A stretch of DNA of 11,419 bases from Deferribacteres bacterium (GTDB lineage Bacteria; Thermosulfidibacterota; Thermosulfidibacteria; Thermosulfidibacterales; Thermosulfidibacteraceae). The stretch covers positions 1 to 11,419 of the forward strand of contig JAADEW010000101.1 of assembly GCA_013153205.1 (NCBI GenBank). Reading direction: 5' to 3'. Below are positions 1 to 7,943 of this stretch, piece by piece (position 1 is the first letter of the stretch; each line of letters opens with the position of its first letter). A program made the position numbers and the translations under genes. Below the pieces are notes generated by a model. It searched no databases and was not told where the DNA came from. It saw only the letters and a list, made by a program, of their open reading frames with translations.

Positions 1-656
1 AAAAGAAAAAGACCAAGAGGACCAAACCCACCAGAATGTGGATAAAACACGGGTCTCACATCTGCTACATAGGGGTTTTTGACGACAAAAACCTGACAGC
101 CAAGGACATAAAATGCGTAAAGATAAACGAGCAGGTTGACGAGATACTGCAGGCAAAGGTTCTAAAATGGGAGAACAACAGGTGGATGGGTTACGACGTC
201 AGGATATGGCGTATAGAAAGGGAAAAGCCAGAAAATCTGCATCCGGAGAGAATGCGTATGGACTTTTTCATAAACCCTTTTGACCTGAAAGAGAGAAAAA
301 AGCAGGTGGAAGAGATGACCACCCCGGAGTTATACGGTTTTATAAAAGACTTAAAGAGAGAGGCAATAGACGCAAGCCCCTACCTCACCGAGATGTATAG
401 CAGAATATTTCTCTCCATATCGCCTGTGATAATGGTGATACTGGGCTTTCCACTGGGAATAAGCAGAGAAAGAGGCTCGGGAGCTATCATGGGCATAATC
501 AAAGGGCTTGCCATATCCGCAGCCTTCTGGATGAGCTATTACAGCTTTTCCTATCTGGGAAAGATGGGCTGGATTCCCCCAATTATTGCAACATCCCTTC
601 CTCTTATTATCTTTTTAGCAGTAGGGAAGAAATTCCTTGAAGAGGTGGAAAGTTGA
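1..656 (+). CDS. LptF/LptG family LPS export permease, C-terminal part (5' end outside window)
   Basis: This is the C-terminal part of an inner-membrane permease of the LptF/LptG (YjgP/YjgQ) family, which with LptB extracts lipopolysaccharide from the inner membrane. The reading frame is open from base 3 to the left edge, so the ATG at 36 is an internal Met and the true start lies upstream. About 100 residues of a beta-strand-rich, soluble periplasmic part (for example the stretch WIKHGSHICYIGVF) are followed by three hydrophobic segments near bases 405-465, 480-555 and 565-635, matching the last three transmembrane helices of the family. The GFPLGIS turn after the first helix and the PP at the start of the last helix are family-like. 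The gene ends TGA at 654-656, overlapping the TTG start of the next gene by four bases. LptF and LptG cannot be told apart from this fragment. It implies an outer membrane with LPS. Confidence 0.88.
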   Translation, partial: KKKTKRTKPTRMWIKHGSHICYIGVFDDKNLTAKDIKCVKINEQVDEILQAKVLKWENNRWMGYDVRIWRIEREKPENLHPERMRMDFFINPFDLKERKKQVEEMTTPELYGFIKDLKREAIDASPYLTEMYSRIFLSISPVIMVILGFPLGISRERGSGAIMGIIKGLAISAAFWMSYYSFSYLGKMGWIPPIIATSLPLIIFLAVGKKFLEEVES

Positions 657-1525
657 GGTATGTTGAGCCCGTCTTCAGACCGCCGAGTGAAGCTTACTCC
701 CTGATTCTGCAGATAACCATCGGCTGTTCCTACAACAAATGCACCTTCTGCGGCATGTATAAAACCAAAAAGTTCAGGGAAAAAAGCCTTGAAGAGATAG
801 AGGAAGACCTGAAGGAAGCCAAGCTCATCCTCCCCAGGGTGAGAAGGATATTCCTTGCCGACGGCGACCCTTTAGTGGTGGACACCGAAAAGATGATAGA
901 GATACTGAAGATGATAAAGCGCTACTACCCCGATGCAGAGAGAATATCCGCTTACGCAACTCCCCAGAACCTTCTGGAAAAGAGTGAAGAGGAGCTGAAA
1001 GCCATAAGAGAACAGGGGCTTTCCCTTCTATATGTGGGGGTGGAAAGCGGAAGTGACGAGGTCCTCAGGCGGGTCAAAAAAGGCGTAAACCAGAAGGAGA
1101 TGGTCCAAGCCCTCAACAAAGGTAAAAAAAGCGGCTTCAAGCTTTCAACCACCTTTATTCTCGGTCTCGGCGGAAGGGAGCTCTCCCACGAGCATGCATT
1201 AGAAAGCGCCAAAGTGGTGAACCTCACCCAGCCGGACTACACAGCGGCTTTAACCCTCATGCTCATTCCCGGAACCCTTCTCCACTACCAGGCTCAAAAG
1301 GGAGAGTTTTCCATACCCACGGAAAGAGATATTATGAAGGAGATGCTTGCCTTCGTGGAAAACATAAATGTTAAAACCACATTCCGCTCAAACCACGTCT
1401 CCAATCTCATTCCCATTAAAGGGGAACTGCCGAAGGACAGGGAGAGGTTGTCAAATCTTCTGACACGATATATCCTCATGACTCCAGAAAAACCGTTGCC
1501 CTCAACATGGACGGGGCCCTTTTAG
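653..1525 (+). CDS. Radical SAM protein with CX4CX2C cluster motif
   Basis: This is a 290-residue radical SAM enzyme of unassigned reaction. The cluster-binding cysteines lie at C25, C30 and C33 (GCSYNKCTFCGMYK), a CX4CX2C spacing rather than the usual CX3CX2C. As I remember it, this spacing is typical of a widespread uncharacterised family of COG1032-like radical SAM proteins, so it is probably not an error. Other core features are FLADGDPL around residues 67-74 in the strand-2 region, a YVGVESGSDEVLRRVKKG segment (GxESG-type SAM contact) around residues 127-144, and TTFILGLGG around residues 165-173. The C-terminal FRSNHVSNLIPIKGELPKD is also characteristic of the family. There is no B12-binding domain and no second Cys cluster. 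The start is TTG, overlapping the permease stop (TTGA), preceded by a purine-rich gaagaggtgg. The next gene begins 9 bases after the stop. Substrate unknown. Confidence 0.85.
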   Translation: MRYVEPVFRPPSEAYSLILQITIGCSYNKCTFCGMYKTKKFREKSLEEIEEDLKEAKLILPRVRRIFLADGDPLVVDTEKMIEILKMIKRYYPDAERISAYATPQNLLEKSEEELKAIREQGLSLLYVGVESGSDEVLRRVKKGVNQKEMVQALNKGKKSGFKLSTTFILGLGGRELSHEHALESAKVVNLTQPDYTAALTLMLIPGTLLHYQAQKGEFSIPTERDIMKEMLAFVENINVKTTFRSNHVSNLIPIKGELPKDRERLSNLLTRYILMTPEKPLPSTWTGPF

Positions 1526-1534
1526 GAGGAAGAC

Positions 1535-2200
1535 ATGAACATTTTTGAAGAGATAAGCTGGGACGAAAGAGGGCTTGTTCCCGTAATTGTTCAGGACGCC
1601 GATACGAAAGAGGTTCTCATGCTTGCCTATATGAACAAAGAAGCCCTTGAGGAGACCCTGAGAACGGGAAAGGTCCACTTCTACTCGCGAAAGAGACAGC
1701 GCATCTGGATGAAGGGAGAGGAGTCCGGAAATGTTCAGGAGGTGAAAGAGATACTGGTTGACTGCGACAAAGATGCACTTCTCGTCAAGGTGAAATCCCA
1801 CGGACCCGCATGCCACACGGGACGAAGGAGCTGTTTCTTCACCACCATTGACGGAAAGATAAAGGGCGAGCCGGTGGAAAAAGAGCTTTACGGCGGAGGC
1901 TGTTCCATTCTTGAAAGGCTGTATGAGGTGATTCTGGAAAGAAAAGCCCATCCCGAAAGGGAGGATTCATACACCGCCCTTCTTTTCAGAAAAGGACTGG
2001 ATAAGATTCTCAAAAAGGTGGGAGAGGAAAGCACCGAGGTGGTTATAGCCTGCAAAAACAGAGACAGAGACGAGATAATTTACGAGGTGGCAGACCTCTT
2101 CTACCACACCCTGGTTGCGCTGGGATACTTTGACATTGCGCCCCATCACATATATGAAGAGCTGAAAAGAAGATTCGGCAAGTCGGGTTTGAGAAAATGA
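1535..2200 (+). CDS. hisIE: Bifunctional phosphoribosyl-AMP cyclohydrolase / phosphoribosyl-ATP pyrophosphatase
   Basis: This fused HisI-HisE enzyme performs steps 2 and 3 of histidine biosynthesis in the cytoplasm: PR-ATP to PR-AMP by the C-terminal HisE part, then ring opening to ProFAR by the N-terminal HisI part. HisI covers about residues 5-105, with the Mg-binding aspartates D76, D78 and D80 in VDCDKDAL and the Zn cysteines C77, C93 and C100 in the CHTGRRSC region. HisE covers about residues 125-215, with the acidic E164, E165, E168 ([10 protein letters not shown]) and E184/D187 (EVADLFYH) of the all-alpha NTP pyrophosphatase fold. The total of 221 residues is normal for a fused HisIE. 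The ATG at 1535 follows a strong aggagga Shine-Dalgarno that overlaps the upstream stop. No other his gene is in the window, so the pathway genes appear scattered. The stop overlaps the next start by four bases (ATGA). Confidence 0.96.
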   Translation: MNIFEEISWDERGLVPVIVQDADTKEVLMLAYMNKEALEETLRTGKVHFYSRKRQRIWMKGEESGNVQEVKEILVDCDKDALLVKVKSHGPACHTGRRSCFFTTIDGKIKGEPVEKELYGGGCSILERLYEVILERKAHPEREDSYTALLFRKGLDKILKKVGEESTEVVIACKNRDRDEIIYEVADLFYHTLVALGYFDIAPHHIYEELKRRFGKSGLRK

Positions 2201-2415
2201 AGTTTGAAGAAGCCCTGAAAAGGCTGGAAGAGATAGTTAATGAGCTGGAAAATCACGAGTTAGAGCTTGAGCGCTCAATAGAGCTTTTTGAAGAAGGCAT
2301 GAGGCTCGTCAGGATATGCGAGAAGATGCTGGATGAAGCGCAGGAGAAGGTGGAAATCCTCATAAGGGAAGGGGAAGAATTTAAAACGGAGCCCTTTGGA
2401 GAAGACGAGTTTTAA
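2197..2415 (+). CDS. xseB: Exodeoxyribonuclease VII small subunit
   Basis: This is the 72-residue small subunit of exonuclease VII. Several XseB copies bind the XseA large subunit to form the nuclease that degrades single-stranded DNA to oligonucleotides. The sequence fits the family from end to end: the [16 protein letters not shown] opening, the [18 protein letters not shown] centre and the [11 protein letters not shown] end, all predicted helix. The tail is acidic (EPFGEDEF). The ATG at 2197 overlaps the hisIE stop as ATGA, which suggests translational coupling since there is no strong Shine-Dalgarno. xseA is not in the window. The following prenyl synthase and dxs repeat the conserved xseB-ispA-dxs order known from Escherichia coli and many other bacteria, which supports the call. 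Confidence 0.95.
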   Translation: MKFEEALKRLEEIVNELENHELELERSIELFEEGMRLVRICEKMLDEAQEKVEILIREGEEFKTEPFGEDEF

Positions 2416-2425
2416 AAGGCAACCC

Positions 2426-3316
2426 ATGAGCAAGCTGTTTGAGTATATAGAGGAAAAGAAAAGGCTTATTGACCACTGGCTTGAAACCAGAGTGCCCAAA
2501 GTGAAGCCGGATTCCCTGTGGGAAGCCATAAACTATGCCCTCTTTCCCGGCGGAAAGAGGATAAGGCCCGTTCTGTGCATTGCCGCCGCAGAGGTCTGCA
2601 ATGCAAAAGCTGAAGATGTGCTGGCATGTGCCTGTGCCATAGAGATGATACACACCTACTCCCTGATTCACGACGATTTGCCCTGCATGGACGACGACGA
2701 TTTCAGAAGGGGCAAACCCACGGTTCACAAGAAATTCGGAGAAGCACTGGCGGTTCTTGCAGGAGACGGCCTTCTGACCCTTGCCTTTGAAGTGCTGACC
2801 GACCCCAACAACTACCCCGACCCGAGCCTACCAAAGATTCTGTGGGTCACCAACGAAATAGCCAAAGCCGCCGGCATAAAGGGAATGGTGGCGGGTCAGG
2901 TGGCGGATATAGAAGCCGAAAACAGAAAACCCACCCCCGAAATGGTGGACTTTATACACCTCCACAAAACGGCAAAGATGATAGAGGTAAGTCTGAAAAG
3001 CGGAGCCATACTTGCAGGGGCAGGATACAGGGAGATAGAGCGGTTAAGCGAATACGGAAGGCTCATCGGCATCGCCTTCCAGATAATAGACGATGTTCTC
3101 GGAGAGATAGGAAGCGAAGAAAAGCTCAAAAAACCGGTGAAAAGGGACAGGGAAAAGGGAAAAGCCACCTACCCTGCCGTCTGGGGCATTGAAAAATCAA
3201 AACAGAAAGCCAAATCTTTGATAGAAGAAGCCAAGCAAAAACTGAAAATTTTTGAGAGTGAAAAATGCTGGATGCTGAGGGAATTGGCAGACTACATTGT
3301 GAAAAGGGAAAGTTAG
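2426..3316 (+). CDS. ispA: Short-chain polyprenyl (farnesyl/geranylgeranyl) diphosphate synthase
   Basis: This is a trans-prenyltransferase that adds isopentenyl diphosphate units to an allylic diphosphate, feeding quinone, undecaprenyl and other isoprenoids. With the ATG at 2426 it has 296 residues, the usual length. Motifs in order are GGKRIRP (42-48), the first Asp-rich motif DDLPCMD (D83, D84, D89) with the two-residue insertion typical of bacterial FPP synthases, RRGKPT, GMVAGQVADI, and the second Asp-rich region FQIIDDVLG (D222, D223). In that second motif the usual third Asp (DDxxD) is Gly226. GKATYP follows. Tyr78, five residues before the first motif, is typical of bacterial FPP synthases, but product length (C15 or C20) is not certain. 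An alternative TTG start at 2396 would overlap xseB by 20 bases. I prefer the ATG because homologues begin close to it and an aaaagg lies just upstream. The 3' end does not reach the preferred dxs start. Confidence 0.92.
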   Translation: MSKLFEYIEEKKRLIDHWLETRVPKVKPDSLWEAINYALFPGGKRIRPVLCIAAAEVCNAKAEDVLACACAIEMIHTYSLIHDDLPCMDDDDFRRGKPTVHKKFGEALAVLAGDGLLTLAFEVLTDPNNYPDPSLPKILWVTNEIAKAAGIKGMVAGQVADIEAENRKPTPEMVDFIHLHKTAKMIEVSLKSGAILAGAGYREIERLSEYGRLIGIAFQIIDDVLGEIGSEEKLKKPVKRDREKGKATYPAVWGIEKSKQKAKSLIEEAKQKLKIFESEKCWMLRELADYIVKRES

Positions 3317-3324
3317 AAGAGAGC

Positions 3325-5187
3325 GTGCTGACAAGGATAAATTCGCCTTCCGACTTAAAGAAGCTGAGCGTAAAAGAGCTTGAACAACTGGCGGAAGAGA
3401 TAAGAAGATACATCGTGCAGGTGGTCTCCCGGAAGGGCGGGCATCTCGCTCCCTCCCTCGGTGTGGTGGAGCTCACCATTGCCCTTCACTATGTATTTGA
3501 CTCCCCGAAAGACAAAATTATATGGGACGTGGGGCACCAATCCTATGTCCACAAGATACTCACGGGCAGGCGGCGTGAGTTTATAACCCTAAGGGAAAGA
3601 GGAGGGATTTCTGGCTTTCCCAAAATGGAGGAGAGCGAATACGACGCTTTCGGAACGGGACACTCAAGCACATCCATATCCGCCGCGCTGGGTATAGCCG
3701 TGGCAAGAGACCTGTTGAAGGAAGACTTTGAGGTCATAGCCGTCATAGGAGACGGGGCTTTAACCGCCGGGCTTGCGTGGGAAGGGCTCAATCACGCAGG
3801 TGAGGAAAAGAGAAAGCTCATCGTGGTCCTGAACGACAACGAATTCTCCATCTCCCCTACAAGCGGTGCCCTCTCCCACTATCTTTCAAGAAAGCTTGCA
3901 GACCCCACCTACCTGAAAATACGAGAAGAGATAAGAAAACACCTCACCACCAAGCCGGGAGGGGAAGCCATAATCACCCTGTTCAAAAAGTTTGAGGAAT
4001 CCTTCAAGGGATTCTTCACCCCCGGCGTCCTCTTTGAGGAGCTGGGCTTCAAATACGTGGGACCGGTGAGGGGCCACAAACTCAAGGAGCTGATATCCAC
4101 CTTCAAACAGGTCAGAAAAGCCAACGAACCGATACTGGTCCACGTGCTCACCAGAAAAGGCAAAGGGTATAAGCCCGCCGAAGAAAATCCGAGAAGCTTT
4201 CACGGGGTTGGTCCCTTCAACATAGAAACGGGAAAGCCCGTCAAAAAAGGGAAAATAACCTACACGGAAGCCTTCAGCGAAGCCATAGTAAGGCTTGCAG
4301 AGAACGACCCTCAAATAGTGGCTATCACGGCGGCTATGCCCGACGGAACGGGGCTGTCAAAATTCTCCGAAAGATTTCCGGAAAGGTTTTTTGACGTGGG
4401 TATAGCGGAACAGCACGCCGTGGTGTTTGCGGCAGGACTTGCCACTCAGAGACTGAAGCCCGTGTGCGCCATATACTCCACATTCCTCCAGAGGGCTTAC
4501 GACCAGATAGTGCATGATGTGGCTCTGCAGAAGCTTCATGTGGTCTTCTGTCTGGACAGAGCCGGAATAGTGGGAGAAGACGGACCTACCCACCACGGAG
4601 CCTTTGACATATCATACCTGAGGCACATTCCCAACATGGTCATAATGGCACCCAAAGACGAAGAAGAGCTGGCTCACATGCTCTTCACCGCGCTGAACAC
4701 AGACCAGCCCACTGCCATACGCTATCCCAGAGGGGAAGCAACTGGAAAGGGCCTGCCGGACGAATTTAAAAGTATTCCCATCGGAACAGGAGAGGTCCTG
4801 AAAGAAGGAAAGGAGATTGCCCTGTTGGCCATTGGCAACATGGTTTACCCTGCACTCTCTGCGGCGCAAATTATACAAGAGGAGCTGGGCATATCTCCCA
4901 CCGTGATAAACGCAAGGTTTGCCAAGCCCCTTGACGAACTGCTCATATCAGACACAGCCTCCACCCACAGGCTTGTGGTGACTCTGGAGGAGAACGCCCT
5001 CTGCGGAGGATTCGGAAGCGCGGTGCTTGAGCTTCTCAGCGAAAAAGGCATAAAGACCCCCATCCTGAGGATAGGCATTCCTGACAGATTTATTCCCCAC
5101 GGAAGCGCCTCAATTCTCAGGGACGAGCTGGGCTTCACCCCCGAGAAAATAGCCCGGAAAATCAAAGACAGGCTGAGCAGGGAATGA
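3325..5187 (+). CDS. dxs: 1-deoxy-D-xylulose-5-phosphate synthase
   Basis: This thiamine-diphosphate enzyme condenses pyruvate with glyceraldehyde 3-phosphate to DXP, the first step of the MEP isoprenoid pathway. With the GTG start at 3325 it has 620 residues, the family norm, and begins LTRINSPSDLKKLS as Dxs proteins do. Key features are GGHLAPSLGVVELT with H40, DVGHQSYVHKILTGR with H71, the ThDP/Mg motif GDGALTAG (D143) paired with NDNEFSIS (N170, N172), and catalytic Glu362 in GIAEQHAVVFAAGLA. The GEDGPTHHGAFDISYLR segment and the C-terminal transketolase-like domain with EENALCGGFGSAV complete it. An upstream in-frame ATG at 3265 would give 640 residues and a 52-base overlap with the prenyl synthase. 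The extra 20 residues do not look like Dxs, so I reject it. The stop overlaps the next start as ATGA. Confidence 0.96.
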   Translation: MLTRINSPSDLKKLSVKELEQLAEEIRRYIVQVVSRKGGHLAPSLGVVELTIALHYVFDSPKDKIIWDVGHQSYVHKILTGRRREFITLRERGGISGFPKMEESEYDAFGTGHSSTSISAALGIAVARDLLKEDFEVIAVIGDGALTAGLAWEGLNHAGEEKRKLIVVLNDNEFSISPTSGALSHYLSRKLADPTYLKIREEIRKHLTTKPGGEAIITLFKKFEESFKGFFTPGVLFEELGFKYVGPVRGHKLKELISTFKQVRKANEPILVHVLTRKGKGYKPAEENPRSFHGVGPFNIETGKPVKKGKITYTEAFSEAIVRLAENDPQIVAITAAMPDGTGLSKFSERFPERFFDVGIAEQHAVVFAAGLATQRLKPVCAIYSTFLQRAYDQIVHDVALQKLHVVFCLDRAGIVGEDGPTHHGAFDISYLRHIPNMVIMAPKDEEELAHMLFTALNTDQPTAIRYPRGEATGKGLPDEFKSIPIGTGEVLKEGKEIALLAIGNMVYPALSAAQIIQEELGISPTVINARFAKPLDELLISDTASTHRLVVTLEENALCGGFGSAVLELLSEKGIKTPILRIGIPDRFIPHGSASILRDELGFTPEKIARKIKDRLSRE

Positions 5188-6002
5188 GGCTCCTTTTTCT
5201 GGGATGTGCAGGTGGAAGACGGGTAACCTTCAAGCAACACAGAGGCTCAGGTGGGTTTGTGGTGGAAGAAGCCGGCACCCGGATTCATGTTGACCCCGGT
5301 CCGGGAGCACTGGTAAGGGCAATCCAAGCCGGAATTGACCCGGAAAATATAGACGCATTCGTCCTCACCCACAGGCACTTAGACCACAGCGCCGATATAA
5401 ACACGCTTATAGAGGCAAAAACCATGGGGGGCTGGAATCCGGGAGGGAAGGTGTTTGCCCCTGAAGACGCCCTTTCCGGTGAAGACCCGGTGATTTACAG
5501 ATACCACCGCAAAAACCTTGATGAGGTCAGGGTTATAAGCGAAGAAAGCAGCTTCAACATGGGAAGCATAAAGCTTAAATGTGCCATGAAGCACCAGCAC
5601 CACGGGGTTGAAACCTACGGTCTTATCTTTGAAAACGAAAGCTGGAGGCTGGCATACATAACGGACGGAAAATATCAGGAAGAGATGCTGAAAGCCTACG
5701 AAGGCTCCGATGCCGTTATCATAAACACCACCTTCCGCAAGCCGAGAGAGCTTGACCACATGTCCCTTGAGGATGCCGTCACCCTGTTAAAAGGCATAAA
5801 ACCAAGACTCGGTATAATATACCACTTCGGCATGGAGATTTTGAGAATGGGACTTGTAAAAGCCGCTCAATACGTGGAGGAAAATTCGGGAGTAAAGACC
5901 ATACCGGCAAAGGAGTTCACCGCCGTAAGTTTTGAAAGCGGCTTCAGAGTTGAAAAGATAAAGCTGAAAAATCCGCTGGGATTCAGCCCTTACTGGAAAT
6001 GA
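5184..6002 (+). CDS. MBL-fold (metallo-beta-lactamase superfamily) hydrolase
   Basis: This is a 272-residue cytoplasmic metallohydrolase with no signal peptide or membrane segment. The zinc motif THRHLDH (H63, H65, D67, H68) is intact. Further metal-ligand candidates are a His in KHQHHGVETYG (H137, H139 or H140), D161 in YITDGKY and H214 in IIYHFGMEI. DHMSLEDA (H192) resembles the HMS/HLS motif of RNase Z-like and PhnP-like proteins. The N-terminus, LGCAGGRRVTFKQHRGSGG then HVDPGPGALVRA, resembles a family I associate with archaea and thermophilic bacteria that is annotated only as MBL-fold hydrolase; that association is from memory. It lacks the long exosite expected of tRNase Z, so a phosphodiesterase or nuclease role is only a guess and the substrate is unknown. 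It overlaps dxs and the following methyltransferase gene by ATGA at both ends. Confidence 0.88.
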   Translation: MRLLFLGCAGGRRVTFKQHRGSGGFVVEEAGTRIHVDPGPGALVRAIQAGIDPENIDAFVLTHRHLDHSADINTLIEAKTMGGWNPGGKVFAPEDALSGEDPVIYRYHRKNLDEVRVISEESSFNMGSIKLKCAMKHQHHGVETYGLIFENESWRLAYITDGKYQEEMLKAYEGSDAVIINTTFRKPRELDHMSLEDAVTLLKGIKPRLGIIYHFGMEILRMGLVKAAQYVEENSGVKTIPAKEFTAVSFESGFRVEKIKLKNPLGFSPYWK

Positions 6003-7072
6003 AGCTTGAAGAGCTGATAAAAGACGAGATAAGAACAAAAGGAAGGATAACCTTTAAAAGGTTCATGGAGCTTGCCCTCTATCACCCTGAGCTTGGCTAT
6101 TATTCAAGGGGACCGAAAATCGGAAAGAAGGGGGACTTCTACACCAGTGTAAGCGTTGGAAGCATTTTCGGAAGAACACTGGCAAAGGCTTTAAAAGAGA
6201 TGCTTGAACTTTCAGGTTCAGACACCATAGTGGAGCTGGGAGCCGGTGAAGGCACCCTTGCAGGGGACATACTATCCTCGCTCGGCGATGATGTGAAATA
6301 CATCATCGTGGAAAAGAGCCCTGCCTTCGTGAAAAGACAGAAAGAGGCTCTGAAAGCGTTTAAAAATGTGTCGTGGATAGATGAGCCGCAAAACCTGCCC
6401 CCTCTTTCCGGGGTCATATTCTCAAACGAGCTTTTTGACGCTTTACCCGTTCACCTTGTAGAAAAGAAGGGCAGGCTCTTTGAGGTTTATGTCTCTCTAA
6501 AAGGCGAAAACTTTTGCGAAATTCTGGACGAACCGTCAACAGAGAAGATTTACGAGTATTTTGAAAGACTGAATGTAAAGCTTGCAGACCACTTCAGAAC
6601 CGAGGTGAACCTTGAAGGGGCTAAGCTCATAAAACTTCTTGGGGAAAAGCTCTATAGAGGTTTTGTGGTGACCATAGATTACGGTTATCCGTCACACGAG
6701 CTGTATATGGACTACAGAAACAGGGGAACACTGGTGTGCTATTACAGACACAAGGTAAACGATAACCCCTACCAGCACATAGGTGAGCAGGACATAACAG
6801 CCCACGTGAACTTTTCGGCTCTTGCCGCATACGGGAAGGACGCGGGACTTGAGGTGTGCGGTTTCACCAACCAGGCAAACTTTCTCATAGATGCGGGCAT
6901 CCTTGAGGAAGCCTCAAGCCCCGACGAGATACTCAAAGCAAAGACCCTTATACTTCCCGAAAGCGGAATGGGAGAGGTCTTCAAGGTGCTGATACAGCAC
7001 AAGGGCTTTGACGAAAAGCCACGGCTTTCGTGTTTGAAAAACGCACCCAGAAGGGGGTCCTATGAGCTATAG
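5999..7072 (+). CDS. MidA/NDUFAF7-family class I SAM-dependent methyltransferase
   Basis: This 357-residue protein belongs to the COG1565 / NDUFAF7 (MidA) family. The N-terminal FMELALYHPELGYYS followed by GDFYTS is the family signature. The SAM-binding motif I is VELGAGEGTLAGD (residues 78-90), followed by IIVEKSP and the NELFDALP motif (143-150). The C-terminal half holds VVTIDYGYPSHELY, RGTLVCYYRHKVNDNPY, the DITAHVNFSAL segment and GFTNQANFLIDAGI, all typical of the family. The mitochondrial member methylates an arginine of the complex I NDUFS2 (NuoD-like) subunit during assembly. A similar role in respiratory complex or hydrogenase maturation here is inference, and no nuo gene is in the window. 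The start overlaps the upstream stop (ATGA), and the last 11 bases overlap the next gene in another frame. Confidence 0.92.
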   Translation: MKLEELIKDEIRTKGRITFKRFMELALYHPELGYYSRGPKIGKKGDFYTSVSVGSIFGRTLAKALKEMLELSGSDTIVELGAGEGTLAGDILSSLGDDVKYIIVEKSPAFVKRQKEALKAFKNVSWIDEPQNLPPLSGVIFSNELFDALPVHLVEKKGRLFEVYVSLKGENFCEILDEPSTEKIYEYFERLNVKLADHFRTEVNLEGAKLIKLLGEKLYRGFVVTIDYGYPSHELYMDYRNRGTLVCYYRHKVNDNPYQHIGEQDITAHVNFSALAAYGKDAGLEVCGFTNQANFLIDAGILEEASSPDEILKAKTLILPESGMGEVFKVLIQHKGFDEKPRLSCLKNAPRRGSYEL

Positions 7073-7943
7073 GAGATATCTCAAGGAGATTGAGGTGAGG
7101 ATAGCTCTTAACAGGGAAAAGGGAGCGGCAGAGCTTTACAGAGAGGCTCTGGACATACTGGAGAAGTGGTTCACCCACGAGCAGAAAGAGGAGGACGCTT
7201 TCATCAGGATACTGTCCGCCCTTTTTAAGGCACAGCCTTCCATGGCGCCAATGCTCAATCTGGTGAATCAGCTTCTCATTGCAGTGGAAGAAGGCTGGGA
7301 TAAGGTTGAAAGAAAAATCAGCGCACTGAGGGAAAGGCACGAAACCTCTCTTAAAAGAATAATTGAGCATGCGGAAAAGAGGCTGAACCGCATCACTTAT
7401 TTTGCCACCGTCTCCTACAGCTCAACGATTGTTGAGGCGGTGAAAAGCCTTTCCGCCAGGAGAAAGCTCAAGCTCATCATCCCGGAAGGCACCCCCGGAG
7501 AGCACGGGGTAAGAACTGCAAAGAAGCTGAAAAACCATGCAGAGGTGGTTCTGTGCTCGGACGCCTTCGCCCCATCCTGCGTTAAAGATGCTGACACCCT
7601 CATAACAGGTGCAGACGCAATAACCAAAAGCCATATTATCAACGGATGCGGCACCTATCCCATGGCTTTAGCCTGTAAAGAAACCGGTATCCCTTACGTG
7701 GTGCTTGCAGACACCCAGAAGCTCCTTCCCGACGGGCTTGCCGCATACCACACCATAGAGAGAATGACCTACGAGAGGGATAAAATGGCGGTAATCCATT
7801 CCCTGTTTGACAAGACCCCCCTGAGTTATGCGGCAGAAATAATCACAGAGGAGGGAGTCTTCACAAAAGATGCGGTAAAGGAGAAGATAGAGGGCATAAG
7901 GGTGAGCCCTCTTATAAAAAAGATTGCAGAGGGAGGAAGATGA
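7062..7943 (+). CDS. eIF-2B alpha/beta/delta-like (MtnA/R15P isomerase superfamily) protein
   Basis: This 293-residue protein has an N-terminal helical part (about residues 1-105) and a C-terminal Rossmann-like domain of the eIF-2B / MtnA / ribose-1,5-bisphosphate isomerase superfamily. The superfamily landmarks are TVSYSSTIVEAV (116-127), IIPEGTPGEHG (139-149), the DTLITGADAI segment (D185), the IINGCGTYPMALACKETGIPYVV segment (from about 192) and LADTQK. In my alignment by eye, the Cys used by MtnA and R15P isomerase (THCNSS-like motif) is Ser118, and the usual NKxGT motif is NGCGT, with Gly195 in place of Lys. The catalytic-type Asp185 is kept. This argues against simple MtnA or R15P isomerase activity and fits a divergent or regulatory member; it is not a real translation factor by context. 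ATG 7062 follows a gggggtcc sequence and overlaps the methyltransferase gene by 11 bases. Function unknown. Confidence 0.85.
   Translation: MSYRRYLKEIEVRIALNREKGAAELYREALDILEKWFTHEQKEEDAFIRILSALFKAQPSMAPMLNLVNQLLIAVEEGWDKVERKISALRERHETSLKRIIEHAEKRLNRITYFATVSYSSTIVEAVKSLSARRKLKLIIPEGTPGEHGVRTAKKLKNHAEVVLCSDAFAPSCVKDADTLITGADAITKSHIINGCGTYPMALACKETGIPYVVLADTQKLLPDGLAAYHTIERMTYERDKMAVIHSLFDKTPLSYAAEIITEEGVFTKDAVKEKIEGIRVSPLIKKIAEGGR

Noticed and set aside
36..38. ATG at 36 as the start of the permease gene
   Set aside because: The frame continues open to the left edge with plausible residues, and the protein from 36 lacks the N-terminal helices of LptF/LptG, so this is an internal Met of a gene cut by the window.
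1502..1951. 149-codon minus-strand frame opposite hisIE
   Set aside because: It overlaps the well-supported hisIE in antisense and shows no recognisable domain or ribosome binding site.
2396..2425. TTG at 2396 as the start of the prenyl synthase
   Set aside because: It would add ten residues ([10 protein letters not shown]) not typical of the family and overlap xseB by 20 bases. The ATG at 2426 has a purine-rich site and fits homologue N-termini better, though the TTG is not excluded.
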